Shown here: positions 1 to 8,849 of the stretch, piece by piece | Position numbering within the stretch: position 1 is the first letter of the stretch | How the letters are laid out: each line of letters begins with the position of its first letter | DNA from: Citrobacter sp. On2M | GTDB lineage: Bacteria > Pseudomonadota > Gammaproteobacteria > Enterobacterales > Enterobacteriaceae | Assembly: GCF_018035235.1 (NCBI RefSeq) | Contig: NZ_WPCV01000001.1 | Coordinates: 62,001-126,000, forward strand | DNA length: 64,000 nucleotides | Direction of reading: 5' to 3' | Made by a program: the position numbers and the translations under genes | Notes under the pieces: model-generated | Told to the model about the DNA's origin: nothing | What the model saw: the letters and a program-made list of their open reading frames with translations, nothing else | The model's database searches: none

Positions 1-16
1 GGCTTCGGCAGTTATT

Positions 17-322
17 TTATGGCGCAATCGGCGTCAGATAATCCAGCCGTAGCGGTTCGGCGAGTAGATCGTTCATTTGCAGAATAAATGCCTGGAAATG
101 TGGCAGAGTGATATGTTCATCCAGACTGGCCTGACCGCGCCAGGATTCGCGTACGTAGAATACATCCGGTGTGTCGCGTAACTGGAACAGAGCATATTCA
201 ATATTGCCCGGCTCCCGGCGAGTGGGTAACAGCAGGTTCTGCAGCGCTTGTTTCAGTGCGTCGATCTTCCCTGGTTTGGCTTTCAAGACCGCAATAATTG
301 AAATCACTTCTGAATCAGACAT
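17..322 (-). CDS. Antibiotic biosynthesis monooxygenase (ABM) domain protein
   Basis: A 101-residue protein of the small ferredoxin-like ABM/quinol monooxygenase fold. The N-terminus (ISIIAVLKAKPGKIDALKQA) and the middle motif YVRESWRGQASLDEHITLPH are typical of this family, whose members oxidise quinone-like or aromatic compounds or act as small dimeric stress enzymes; the substrate here is unknown. I chose the ATG at 322 because homology begins there; a longer open frame to 415 would run into the upstream gene. The start is 1 nt past the stop of the oxidoreductase at 324, so the two are almost certainly co-transcribed and translationally coupled, which suggests a shared quinone or electrophile detoxification role. 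Confidence 0.85.
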   Translation of the reverse strand: MSDSEVISIIAVLKAKPGKIDALKQALQNLLLPTRREPGNIEYALFQLRDTPDVFYVRESWRGQASLDEHITLPHFQAFILQMNDLLAEPLRLDYLTPIAP

Positions 323-323
323 G

Positions 324-1331
324 TTAAAACCCCTCCAGCACAATCTTGCCGACCGAACGACCAGTTTCAATTTGCGCATGGGCTTTTTGCAGGTTCGCCG
401 CGTTGATAGCGCCAAAATGCTCGCCCAGCGTAGTGCGGAGGGTGTTGTCGTCGATCAATTGCGCCACACGGGTTAATAGCTGGTGCTGCGCGATGATATC
501 GTGAGTGGTAAACATCGAACGGGTAAACATAAATTCCCAGTGCAGCGAAATACTTTTAGCCTTCAGCGGACGGGCATCGAGGAATTCAGGGTCGTCAATC
601 AGCGCCAGTTTGCCCTGTGGTGCCAGTGCGGCAATAATTTGTTGATAATGCTGCTCGGTATTGTTCAGGCTGGCAACGTGCGTCACTTCCTTAACCCCTA
701 TCCGTAACAGCTCATCCGTCAGCGGCTTGCTGTGGTCAATGACATGATGAGCGCCTGCATCACGTACCCATTTCTGGCTTTGCGGACGTGATGCAGTGCC
801 GATGACGGTCATTCTGGTCAGCTTACTGGCCAGTTGCGTCAGGATAGAACCGACGCCGCCAGCTGCGCCAACGATCAGTAACACATCATTTTCATTGCCG
901 TTTTCCTCAACCCCCAGACGGTCAAACAGCATTTCCCAGGCGGTGATCGCAGTCAGCGGCAGCGCCGCCGCAGAAGCGTTATCCAGTGATTGCGGTTTCA
1001 GCGCGGTAATACGTTCATCAACCAACTGAAATTCACTGTTACTGCCAGCACGCCCCAGCGCACCGGCGTACCAGACTTCATCGCCCGGTGAGAACAGGGT
1101 GACTGCTTCACCGACGGATTTCACCACGCCCACGGCATCCCAGCCCAGAACGCGCGGGATATCAGCGTTAAAACCTTCGCGAACCTTGGTATCAACGGGG
1201 TTGACGGAAATGGCCTTCACTTCAACCAGCAGATCGTGCCCGGCGGCAACCGGCACGGGCAGGTCAATCTCTTGTAAAAATTCAATGTTATTGCCGTCGG
1301 TCGCGGCGCGGGTAATAGCGATGGCTTTCAT
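324..1331 (-). CDS. Zinc-type alcohol dehydrogenase-like / NADPH:quinone oxidoreductase (MDR superfamily)
   Basis: A 335-residue medium-chain dehydrogenase/reductase. The N-terminal GroES-like domain contains VNPVDTKVREG, and the Rossmann domain has the nucleotide-binding motif GAAGGVGS followed by the HHVIDH region. Zinc-ligand cysteines are not evident, so it looks like the zinc-free quinone-oxidoreductase branch despite the usual family name. It forms a tight operon with the downstream ABM protein and is transcribed divergently from the LysR regulator; that arrangement usually means the LysR protein controls the pair. The physiological substrate cannot be read from sequence. Confidence 0.85.
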   Translation of the reverse strand: MKAIAITRAATDGNNIEFLQEIDLPVPVAAGHDLLVEVKAISVNPVDTKVREGFNADIPRVLGWDAVGVVKSVGEAVTLFSPGDEVWYAGALGRAGSNSEFQLVDERITALKPQSLDNASAAALPLTAITAWEMLFDRLGVEENGNENDVLLIVGAAGGVGSILTQLASKLTRMTVIGTASRPQSQKWVRDAGAHHVIDHSKPLTDELLRIGVKEVTHVASLNNTEQHYQQIIAALAPQGKLALIDDPEFLDARPLKAKSISLHWEFMFTRSMFTTHDIIAQHQLLTRVAQLIDDNTLRTTLGEHFGAINAANLQKAHAQIETGRSVGKIVLEGF

Positions 1332-1441
1332 AATCTCTCCGGTTCAGAAACCTTATCTCTGTTGAATAATTCGATGGTAAAGCGGCAGCAGAACGGGAAA
1401 AATAGCTCCACGGCGACAGGACTTATACTCGGGGAGTGAAA
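1332..1441. promoter_or_regulatory. Divergent promoter region between the oxidoreductase pair and the LysR regulator
   Basis: This 110-bp gap separates two divergent start codons and must hold both promoters. In LysR systems the regulator normally binds such a shared region. The regulator's Shine-Dalgarno (GGGGAG, 1431-1436) lies just before its ATG. I did not pin down individual -10/-35 boxes. Confidence 0.5.
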
Positions 1442-2356
1442 ATGTTCCGGCTTGAAGATCTCACGTTGTTTGTCCGCGCCGCGGCGCTGAATAGTTTTAG
1501 CGATGCCGCGCGCGAAGTCGGCGTTCAGCCTGCTCAGGTTAGCTCTGCCATCAAGCGCCTGGAGTCGACGTTGGCTATCCGTTTGTTCGCCCGCTCCACG
1601 CGCAGCCTGCGCCTCACGCCGGAAGGCGAGGTCTGGCTACCCTATGCCCGCCAGATGCTGGACGTGATGCATGCTGGGCTGCAAAAAATACAGACCCCGG
1701 AAGATGAAGTTTCGGGCACGCTGCAAATTGCCGTACCTTCCGATCTCGGGCGTAACCTGCTGCTGCCAGTGTTTCAGTCGTTTCGACGCCGCTATCCGGC
1801 GCTGCGACTACGGATATTTTTCTCCGACCAGGTGACGGATGTCTTTAAAGATCCCGTCGATGTTGCGTTTCGCTATGGCAACAACGAGGACGCGTCTTAC
1901 GTTGCACTGCCTGTTGCACCTGGAAACCGACGCGTGCTGGTGGCCTCACCGGAATGGGTGACGCAAAACGGTGCTCCGCAAAGTCCGGGGGACTTGGCGC
2001 AGCTTAACGCCATGACCTTCGTATTACGTGGACGCGTGCACGATCGTTGGACGTTTACGCGAAACGGTGAGGTCAGCATCGTGCAGGTTAACGGCACCAT
2101 TATGAGCGATGATGCGGAAGTGATCCGGCGCCTGGCGATTGCCGGCGAGGGCGTGGCGTACAAGTCGTGGCTGGATGTCAGCGAGGATGTTCGTGACGGT
2201 CGATTACAACTGCTGATGCCGGATTATCAGGGAGAGACAGTCCCGCTGAATATGATTTGCCCGCATCGGCAGCAGCTTTCAACGGCGGTCCGTTTGCTGC
2301 ACGACGCAGTGAAATCACGGTGTGAGGTGCTGAGCATTTCCCCAGGAAGTGTCTAA
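1442..2356 (+). CDS. LysR-family transcriptional regulator
   Basis: A 304-residue LTTR. The N-terminal winged HTH (about residues 1-60: FRLEDLTLFVRAAALNSFSD, then PAQVSSAIKRLE) is followed by a periplasmic-binding-protein-like effector domain from about residue 88 (GTLQIAVPSDLGRNLLLPVF). I prefer the ATG at 1442 over the in-frame GTG at 1436 because GGGGAG at 1431-1436 then lies 5 nt upstream. It is divergent from the oxidoreductase/ABM pair, which is its likely target. It resembles the CrgA/DmlR-like subgroup common in enterobacteria; the inducer is unknown. Confidence 0.9.
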   Translation: MFRLEDLTLFVRAAALNSFSDAAREVGVQPAQVSSAIKRLESTLAIRLFARSTRSLRLTPEGEVWLPYARQMLDVMHAGLQKIQTPEDEVSGTLQIAVPSDLGRNLLLPVFQSFRRRYPALRLRIFFSDQVTDVFKDPVDVAFRYGNNEDASYVALPVAPGNRRVLVASPEWVTQNGAPQSPGDLAQLNAMTFVLRGRVHDRWTFTRNGEVSIVQVNGTIMSDDAEVIRRLAIAGEGVAYKSWLDVSEDVRDGRLQLLMPDYQGETVPLNMICPHRQQLSTAVRLLHDAVKSRCEVLSISPGSV

Positions 2357-2411
2357 CTGAAGGCGTATTATTTTTTTATCGATACGCATAAATAATAGCT
2401 ACTCTCTATTT

Positions 2412-2453
2412 TTAGCATTAAACTGATCGGAACTCCGATCAGTTTAATGCTAA
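2412..2453. repeat. Perfect 42-nt inverted repeat (20-bp arms, 2-nt centre)
   Basis: The left arm TTAGCATTAAACTGATCGGA (2412-2431) is exactly complementary to 2434-2453 around the dinucleotide AC. It lies 56 bp past the LysR stop. Neither strand carries a T-run after it, so it is not a textbook rho-independent terminator, though such a strong hairpin could still stop transcription. It could alternatively be a large operator or the trace of a small mobile element. The rest of 2357-2707 is AT-rich with no gene. Confidence 0.7.
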
Positions 2454-2707
2454 TTACTCTTGATTATAGTAACCTCGATAAATATTATTCTTTTAATTAA
2501 TGAGGAATTTATAATATGCTGGTTAATAAATTCCCGGTCATTGGTTAAATGAATTGTATATTTATCAAAATAGATTTGACGACATGCTGTTGCTACGATA
2601 TAAGAAATAATCACTCTACTATATAACTATTTCTTTACCTAATTGTTAAATGGACTGACGATTTTTGTTATTACGGTTTTTATTGTTATTGGGTAGGAGA
2701 GGGGACA

Positions 2708-3544
2708 TTGAAGTCAAAGACTATAAATGATGTGTTGTATTATATAGAAGATAATTTTGTTTCGGGCATCGATATTGATGATATTTCACGGTTTTCTGGA
2801 TATAGTCGAAGGCATATTCAGAGTGTTTTAAAACAACGAATTAATATGCCCGTGGGGCTGTATATTCGTAAGCGACGCGTAACCAAAGCGGCAAACTTGT
2901 TACGTCTTACCCATATGGATATTATTGATATTTCAGTGCGGGTAGGATTCGATTCCCAGCAATCTTTCTGTCGTGAATTTAAAAAACTAACAGGTTATAC
3001 TCCCACAGAATATCGGAAAAATTCCAGTTGGGATCTCGCACCATTACTATCATTTGTACAGCGCTGTGATGTTGTTGTCAGCGAATTACAACTTCGTACC
3101 TTGCCTGCTGATACCGTTTACGGATTTCAGTATAACTATGATACACCAATCCCACCCGCCAGTGATTCGCATCTGCATCGATTAAATTTGATATTTGAGC
3201 AACTTACCAGTTCAAAACAAAATGTGTGGGCATTAACCGATTTCTCTTCCAATCCAAACTCAATGATGCGATTGAAAGTAAAGAGTATCATTGGCAATAA
3301 AACGCATCATTCGCCAAATATCTATAATCGTTATGACTGTCCTTCGGGGGTTTATGCCTGTTTTTCATTCCGGTTTAAGAAAAAGGACTATCCATTCTAT
3401 TCAAGATATATTTATTTGAAAATACTGCCAGAGAGTAAATTAAAAAGAAAAACAGGTTATGATATTGAAATATTTAAATATAATCAAGAAGATATTAACA
3501 ATAAAACAATTACCTGTGAACATTACATTCCCATTGATATGTAA
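2708..3544 (+). CDS. AraC/XylS-family regulator, Rob/MarA-like N-terminal HTH
   Basis: A 278-residue protein with the double AraC HTH at its N-terminus (about residues 5-103: DIDDISRFSGYSRRHIQSVL and later GFDSQQSFCREFKKLTGYTP), followed by a C-terminal domain of about 165 residues, the order seen in Rob rather than in AraC. The only suitable start is TTG at 2708, preceded by a strong purine-rich site (GGAGAGGGGA). Its 3' half is AT-rich, unlike core genes. It converges on the fimbrial operon and is probably a horizontally acquired regulator; the target is unproven. Confidence 0.85.
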   Translation: MKSKTINDVLYYIEDNFVSGIDIDDISRFSGYSRRHIQSVLKQRINMPVGLYIRKRRVTKAANLLRLTHMDIIDISVRVGFDSQQSFCREFKKLTGYTPTEYRKNSSWDLAPLLSFVQRCDVVVSELQLRTLPADTVYGFQYNYDTPIPPASDSHLHRLNLIFEQLTSSKQNVWALTDFSSNPNSMMRLKVKSIIGNKTHHSPNIYNRYDCPSGVYACFSFRFKKKDYPFYSRYIYLKILPESKLKRKTGYDIEIFKYNQEDINNKTITCEHYIPIDM

Positions 3545-3547
3545 TGT

Positions 3548-3571
3548 AAAAAAGCTCCACTTACGTGGAGC
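3548..3571 (-). terminator. Rho-independent terminator of the fimbrial operon
   Basis: On the minus strand, stem GCTCCAC/GTGGAGC (3554-3560 and 3565-3571, 4-nt loop) is followed by six T residues. It lies just beyond the tip-subunit gene, between convergent genes, and ends the fimbrial transcript. Confidence 0.8.
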
Positions 3572-3604
3572 AAAGACTTCGCAGTACGCCTAAATTAGGA
3601 ACGA

Positions 3605-4552
3605 TTATTGGTATTCAGCATTGAAATACAAGACTGAGCGCACAATTCCAGGACTAACTTTGTTAGTTGTTTGATAATATTGTGCATAAAACGGGATAGA
3701 GTGGTTTCCATTATTCTGATGCGCTAAATGGATATACGTGGTATTTTTTAAGTTGATAACTCTTTGTTGTTGATCCAAAACCTGAATACCTATGCCAACC
3801 GCACCTTTGGGGTGGATATTCTGTAGTACACCACTATTACTGCTGTGATTATTCTCTATGCCGCTCCAGCTTAGAATAATCTGAGAAGGTGTTGTAAAAT
3901 CACTTTTACAAAAAAGGTCGATAGTAAATGGTTTTCTTCCTGCAGTGCTGCCAAGGCCGCTAAACTGCTCAAGTGCTACACTGGGGAGTTTTACGTTGAT
4001 TGTACGGTTACCTTTGATCGTGCATGACCGGTTGAGCATAGTAATATATTTTGCCGGCACAATAATATCCACCACGGGCAACGATTGAGTGGCACTTCTG
4101 ATTTGCAGGTTGATCGCACCCGCAGCAGACCCGGCCGCAAGCTGATTATCCAGCTTGATTAGCTCAATATTAATTTTGCTGTTTCTGAACTCATCTGCCG
4201 TCGCTTTAAAATCTGATGGCCACTGGATCTTTCGTCCGGTTGAGGTTTCCAGGGTGACTTTAATGCCAATACCGCTCACATTGCTACGCATAATACCGGG
4301 CTGTTTCATTGCGGACAGATCCCCAATAATCTGGGCAGAAAAAGGATGGCTGTCATTACAACCTGACGACTGAATATTCTGTAGGGAAAGTGTGCGCGTC
4401 TGAATAACCCCTCCGGACTGGATTGACTGTTTATCGTTAACGATTTCCGGTGACAAGATAATCTTTTGTGTGTTCAGGGTACATGCAGCACTGGCTGTCT
4501 GATGAATGCCCATTACACACCCCAGAATTAGAACGACACGTATTATTGACAT
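3605..4552 (-). CDS. Fimbrial tip adhesin / minor subunit
   Basis: A 315-residue secreted protein and the last gene of the fimbrial operon. It has a signal peptide (SIIRVVLILGCVMGIHQTAS, then AACTLN). Its length, about twice a pilin, suggests an N-terminal receptor-binding domain plus a C-terminal pilin domain starting around the NRSCTIKGNRTINVKLPSV segment. It ends with an alternating hydrophobic strand (VRSVLYFNAEYQ), as expected for chaperone donor-strand complementation. The ATG at 4552 is chosen because AGGAGG sits 5 nt upstream; it overlaps the end of the usher gene by 10 bp, so translation is coupled. Receptor unknown. Confidence 0.8.
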   Translation of the reverse strand: MSIIRVVLILGCVMGIHQTASAACTLNTQKIILSPEIVNDKQSIQSGGVIQTRTLSLQNIQSSGCNDSHPFSAQIIGDLSAMKQPGIMRSNVSGIGIKVTLETSTGRKIQWPSDFKATADEFRNSKINIELIKLDNQLAAGSAAGAINLQIRSATQSLPVVDIIVPAKYITMLNRSCTIKGNRTINVKLPSVALEQFSGLGSTAGRKPFTIDLFCKSDFTTPSQIILSWSGIENNHSSNSGVLQNIHPKGAVGIGIQVLDQQQRVINLKNTTYIHLAHQNNGNHSIPFYAQYYQTTNKVSPGIVRSVLYFNAEYQ

Positions 4553-7005
4553 GTGGCCTCCTGATTTTTTAACACGATCGTGCATTTCCCCGTTTCCAGT
4601 GAAACGAACACTTCTGGTGAGGTAGTTTCATCAATATAAAGCGCACCACCTTGCCCAACGTAGCCGACATGATTATTAGCTTTGTCGCGGATGATGGCGC
4701 CGAATGGCATTTTCTGCTGACCCTGCAGACGAGGATAAATAATATTCTGTTTTCTTAGTATCGTTTCAAAAGTGACTGGAATGACATTACCTTCATACGG
4801 CGCAATCTTGGCCTGGGTTTTGGTAAAATTCAGGCCTTCAGTTGAACCTTTTGGATCGATAGTGACGTCGTTTACGCGCCATGGACGAAGCCAGGGCAGA
4901 ATAGCGTAGCCATTTTTATCGAAGCGGGTTCCAGGCACACCATCAAGATGCGCGCCATGCGCATCAGGCGCATGGACTAATGCGACGGTATCTGAGCGCT
5001 CTGGAGAGAACGTTATTCCCCCCGAGTGGCCAACCAGCATTCCACTCATTCCCCCGCTGACCTGGTGCCATGAGTTGCTCTGGCTCCACGTTCCGCTCAG
5101 AGAGGTATAAGGCGTACGTATCATGCCGTTTGTCCCCCATTCCACATCACCACCACGGGCATAGCCAGTATTTACGCCCCAAACGATATTATTTTCTTCA
5201 TCAGACGACGTCGTGAAGCCGAGGCGTGTATTGCTCGCTTTGCCGTTATTGCTGTAGCTATCAGAGGAGATTTGTGTAAAACCGGCGTTATCCCGGGGCA
5301 GGAAATAGCTGAATGAGAGCATGATTTGGTCGTCTTTGGTGACGGAGCCCTGTTGATCCTCATTCCAGAAACGCTGGGCGGATATGCTCCAGGTCAAGTT
5401 GCCCCAGGCATTGGTATAACCCACGGCATACTGGCGATAGTTATCCTGTTGATCCCAGAATTTCTTAAGAGAGCCAGATAAATAGAATGAGCCCCAGGTG
5501 TCGGATAACGGCTGATTAATACTGGCGCTAAACGACTGCTTTTCGCGTAATGAGAGGTATTGGTTGACGGATGCTTGTGTATCCAGGGCATCCAGCGCAT
5601 CGCGTTGACCGTAAAAGTGATGTGAACTGTATTTAGCTTCCAGCCAGAGCGAGGTTTCTGACCAAGGGAGAGTTCGATTCCATGTCAGACGATATTGTTG
5701 TCCTTGCTGGCGATCGTCCTCAAGATTCAGGCGAGATTGGGTGACATCAAGGGCGAATGCGCCAAGCTGGGAATTGAGCCCGCTACCGATGAGGGCTGAC
5801 TGATAGCGCTCGAATCCGGATGCCCCCGTATACAACGTTAAATAGTTGTTCAGGCCATACTGCCAGTAGGCCTGTGCGGCAAACGGATCTTTATCATAAT
5901 TATCTTCATTGACGGTCCCAAGGGTGATGCCATAGCGCGAAACGCCGGGTTTTAGTAGTTGTGGTACTGAAGAGTATGGAACGGTAAAACGGCGGATACG
6001 TCCGTCTGATTCCTGAATCGTGACCAGCAATTCGCCGCCAGTATTCGCGGGCAACACTGATTCAATCGAGAATGGCCCAGCTGGAACCGAAGACTGATGA
6101 ATAGTTTGGCCATCCTGGGTAACGGTGATGCGGGCGTTGGTCTCTGCTACGCCACGAATGATTGGCGCCCAATTTAGCGTGCTGTCCGGGCGCATTAAAT
6201 CCTCAGAAGCCAACCCCATCCCAAGAATAGCAATACTGTCGAACATCTGGCTGTCAGTATAGAACTTGCCAGCGCTGAACATGGATTTCCAACTAGTGAT
6301 TGGCCGCTTTAGCGTTGTACGATTATTCGTGTAATGGCTGCCCATTTTGCTGTCCCAATTTTGGCTACCAAAATGTTCAATTAGCCACCCGCCAGCGGAG
6401 CTGCGGATATCCATTCCCAGCCAGGCGCTGTCCGTACTTGAGCGATTGCTACCGCGTTGCTGAGTACTGTAATAATCTGCGTTGTAGCCGAAATTAATCG
6501 CCGGAACTCCCGGTTGCCATAATTCAGGTTGGATATAATTAGTTTCTATATTGTCGAGATAGGCCTGGGGGACGGTGATGTGCAGTTCAAGTTGGCTGGT
6601 ATTGAGCTTCTCAGTTGTTTTACCGCTGGTATCCCAATCAGCCAGACGTTGGCACTCCTTTGGTTGGTGTGCCAGCGTTTGATTCATTTTCCCTGGGTTA
6701 ATACCCATACCTGTGAGGAAGGCTTCAGAGTAACAACTGACTAACTCTCCATGATTATCTTTTTTGAATGAGAGCTCACGACGTCCGCGCCAACTATCAT
6801 TAATATAAATATCTACAATATATGTTCCTGGTAATAAACCAGCGGCATTGAATGATTGTAAATCGTTAAGCGAAGCATTGCCCATCAAGATGGCATTATC
6901 AAACTCGTAGCGAGACCTGTCTTCTGCGTGAAGTCCAACTGAAAATAATGAACCATGAAAAATAACGAAACAGGGTATGGTGAGGATCCTTTTACATAAA
7001 CCCAT
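4543..7005 (-). CDS. Outer-membrane fimbrial usher (FimD/PapC family)
   Basis: An 820-residue usher, the normal length for the family. After a signal peptide it has the usher N-terminal domain (YEFDNAILMG, then LPGTYIVDIYINDSWRGRRE), a 24-strand beta-barrel with the plug domain, and C-terminal domains ending in the family pattern GKCTIVLKNQEATCQ. It forms the outer-membrane pore through which chaperone-subunit complexes are polymerised. The start ATG at 7005 has AAGGAAT upstream. It lies between the chaperone and the tip-subunit genes, as in minimal four-gene chaperone-usher operons. Confidence 0.95.
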   Translation of the reverse strand: MGLCKRILTIPCFVIFHGSLFSVGLHAEDRSRYEFDNAILMGNASLNDLQSFNAAGLLPGTYIVDIYINDSWRGRRELSFKKDNHGELVSCYSEAFLTGMGINPGKMNQTLAHQPKECQRLADWDTSGKTTEKLNTSQLELHITVPQAYLDNIETNYIQPELWQPGVPAINFGYNADYYSTQQRGSNRSSTDSAWLGMDIRSSAGGWLIEHFGSQNWDSKMGSHYTNNRTTLKRPITSWKSMFSAGKFYTDSQMFDSIAILGMGLASEDLMRPDSTLNWAPIIRGVAETNARITVTQDGQTIHQSSVPAGPFSIESVLPANTGGELLVTIQESDGRIRRFTVPYSSVPQLLKPGVSRYGITLGTVNEDNYDKDPFAAQAYWQYGLNNYLTLYTGASGFERYQSALIGSGLNSQLGAFALDVTQSRLNLEDDRQQGQQYRLTWNRTLPWSETSLWLEAKYSSHHFYGQRDALDALDTQASVNQYLSLREKQSFSASINQPLSDTWGSFYLSGSLKKFWDQQDNYRQYAVGYTNAWGNLTWSISAQRFWNEDQQGSVTKDDQIMLSFSYFLPRDNAGFTQISSDSYSNNGKASNTRLGFTTSSDEENNIVWGVNTGYARGGDVEWGTNGMIRTPYTSLSGTWSQSNSWHQVSGGMSGMLVGHSGGITFSPERSDTVALVHAPDAHGAHLDGVPGTRFDKNGYAILPWLRPWRVNDVTIDPKGSTEGLNFTKTQAKIAPYEGNVIPVTFETILRKQNIIYPRLQGQQKMPFGAIIRDKANNHVGYVGQGGALYIDETTSPEVFVSLETGKCTIVLKNQEATCQ

Positions 7006-7030
7006 TGTTAATTCCTTTTATCCCTTTTTA

Positions 7031-7735
7031 TTAATTAACGGTTGTTTTGTGTTCCACAATTCCGCCGTAATCAGTAATTGCTTGTAAAACAACAGACTCG
7101 CCCCGGCTAATTTGTTGTTTTGCACTGAGAGTGGTTTTGCTTTTCGGGGCGATCAAGACACCCTCGTTTATGAGTCCATGGCCTGATGACGTCACAACAT
7201 CTGCAACAGTGATGAAGAACGGGGTAGGGTTTACCAGTGTTATGTCTCGTTGGTTTGCCAGAATTTGTACCTTGCTTTCCGCATTCTGACGGTCACCTAA
7301 CCCACTGGGTCGCCAGAAAAATTTGAAGCGCGAGCGAATAGCCAAATTGAGCATGGCTGAATTTTCCGTGATGTTATTCTTATCTACGGCAGGAATGTCC
7401 AGTATGTTTAGCCACCACATAGACTCTCTGTCAGTAGCGACAATATGTTTATCAGCGACTTTTTTTATTCTGAGTGATTGCCCATTACCTGCGTCAATGC
7501 GAGCAATGGGCGGGGAAATAATAAATGGAGTGGTAATTTCTTCTGGTAATTTTTCTGGGTCTCCTTCATCTAACCATATCTGGGCCAGCGAAGGGGATTT
7601 TCCTGTATTGGTCATTTGTATCGTTATTTCCGCAGAATCCTCAGCGTAAATAAATCGGGTACCATTAACAATGATATTGTTTGCGTGCGCAGTCGAGAGC
7701 GAAAATAGAGCTAATAAATAAATAAAGATTTTCAT
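7031..7735 (-). CDS. Periplasmic fimbrial chaperone (PapD family)
   Basis: A 234-residue protein with a signal peptide (KIFIYLLALFSLSTAHA) followed by the two Ig-like domains of pilus chaperones. Family features seen are the N-terminal strand NNIIVNGTRFIYAEDSAEIT, the G1-strand region SMWWLNILDIPAV, the conserved basic subunit-anchoring stretch AIRSRFKFFWRP, and LVNPTPFFITVADV. It folds and caps pilin subunits in the periplasm and delivers them to the usher. The start is supported by GAGG upstream. It is followed by the usher after a 25-bp gap. Confidence 0.95.
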   Translation of the reverse strand: MKIFIYLLALFSLSTAHANNIIVNGTRFIYAEDSAEITIQMTNTGKSPSLAQIWLDEGDPEKLPEEITTPFIISPPIARIDAGNGQSLRIKKVADKHIVATDRESMWWLNILDIPAVDKNNITENSAMLNLAIRSRFKFFWRPSGLGDRQNAESKVQILANQRDITLVNPTPFFITVADVVTSSGHGLINEGVLIAPKSKTTLSAKQQISRGESVVLQAITDYGGIVEHKTTVN

Positions 7736-7753
7736 GAGACCTCTATTAAAATA

Positions 7754-7782
7754 AATGCTATAGCGCAGAAGGCTATAGCATT
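7754..7782 (-). promoter_or_regulatory. Intercistronic hairpin after the major pilin gene
   Basis: A perfect 11-bp inverted repeat (AATGCTATAGC at 7754-7764 and its complement at 7772-7782, 7-nt loop) fills most of the 53-bp gap between pilin and chaperone genes. No long T-run follows. Hairpins in this position in fimbrial operons act as partial terminators or 3' stabilisers and raise pilin output relative to chaperone and usher; that role here is inferred. Confidence 0.6.
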
Positions 7783-7788
7783 GTGTAT

Positions 7789-8367
7789 TTAGAGATAAGT
7801 AATGCTATAGTTTGCCTGGGCGCTTACAGGACCCGGCTTAACGTATGATGAATTATTATCTTTCGATATAATGTAACCTACATTGAATTTATAAGTTAAA
7901 ATTTGGCTACCATTGTCATGTCGGAGATAACCTTTCTCAGGACCAAATCGGTTGCTGTTTTTATTCAGATCAATACTGTTTTGTTTATTATCCGTGATAA
8001 CTAGCGCTACATTTTTGTCTCCACTACTTGTCATATTTTTGAGATATCCCTCTTTAGTTAAATGGGAATTACCATTCCAGGATAACTTTGGAGTTGCGTT
8101 TTCATTAATATAACAATTTTTCACTCTAATACTGAATGATTGGAGTTGTGTTGCATGAGATTTGTTAACTAATGTATTGAGAACCGGGTTTAATTTTACC
8201 TGTTTATCTTGATCTCCGGTTTCAATTATGCACGAATTGGCATAAACGTGACCGGTGAAGTTAACTTTCCCTTTTGGACCCGGGTTAGGGCCATGTCCGA
8301 AATCTGCCATGGCGGAAGGAATTACGATGGCACAGCTAATTAAAGTAATAATTGATAGTTTACTCAT
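7789..8367 (-). CDS. Major fimbrial subunit (pilin)
   Basis: A 192-residue secreted pilin and the first gene of the operon. Signal peptide SKLSIITLISCAIVIPSAMA is followed by a glycine/proline-rich mature start (DFGHGPNPGPKGKVNFTGHV). The two cysteines (NSCIIET and VKNCYIN) are the expected pilin disulphide, and the protein ends in the beta-strand ANYSITYL with the penultimate aromatic used for chaperone binding. I chose ATG 8367, with GAGGAACG upstream, over an in-frame extension to 8514 that lacks a signal peptide. AT-rich composition marks the operon as acquired. Confidence 0.88.
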   Translation of the reverse strand: MSKLSIITLISCAIVIPSAMADFGHGPNPGPKGKVNFTGHVYANSCIIETGDQDKQVKLNPVLNTLVNKSHATQLQSFSIRVKNCYINENATPKLSWNGNSHLTKEGYLKNMTSSGDKNVALVITDNKQNSIDLNKNSNRFGPEKGYLRHDNGSQILTYKFNVGYIISKDNNSSYVKPGPVSAQANYSITYL

Positions 8368-8849
8368 AATGCGTTCCTCATTGAGAGATAGATCGTCCCT
8401 ATTATCAGTAACATTGTCCGGGCACATTTTGTCTTGCGCCCTATAAGGCTGTCGCCCGCTATCAATTATGTTAGATAAATTATTGTTGTACATCGTAGAT
8501 TGGACGTATTTCACTCATCCTATGATATTAACAATGATCGTTAAATATGAGCCTTAATGAATTGTTATCATCTGTAAGATGATTGAGGTTAAGATACTTC
8601 TTAACTCAACGGGTGATGTTAAAACATATAAAATACAATATGTTAAGTTGTCACTTTTGAAATTTTCAAAAAGTCGCAAACAAAAATCGAACTTTGTATT
8701 CGGAAAAAGCGAATGATCGTATTGCACAATTAGCTAAATTTCCATAATTCAATCAGATTATCTTTAATCTTAAGTAATGACTTGTTATTGGTTTTCCATG
8801 CAATAACAATAGGGAATATTGTCAATCCTCATTTGAATGAAGGCCACAT
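8368..8849. promoter_or_regulatory. AT-rich divergent regulatory region of the fimbrial operon and CsgD-like gene
   Basis: This 480-bp stretch has no convincing gene. It is very AT-rich, as expected for H-NS-silenced DNA, and carries a perfect dyad TTTTGAAA-T-TTTCAAAA at 8655-8671, a candidate operator. It must contain the promoters of the pilin gene and of the divergent LuxR-type regulator. No inverted-repeat pair or recombinase gene suggesting an invertible switch was seen. Confidence 0.5.

Noticed and set aside
8368-8849. Invertible promoter (phase-variation switch) for the fimbriae
   Set aside because: Only one short dyad is present, with no pair of separated inverted repeats and no FimB/E-type recombinase nearby.
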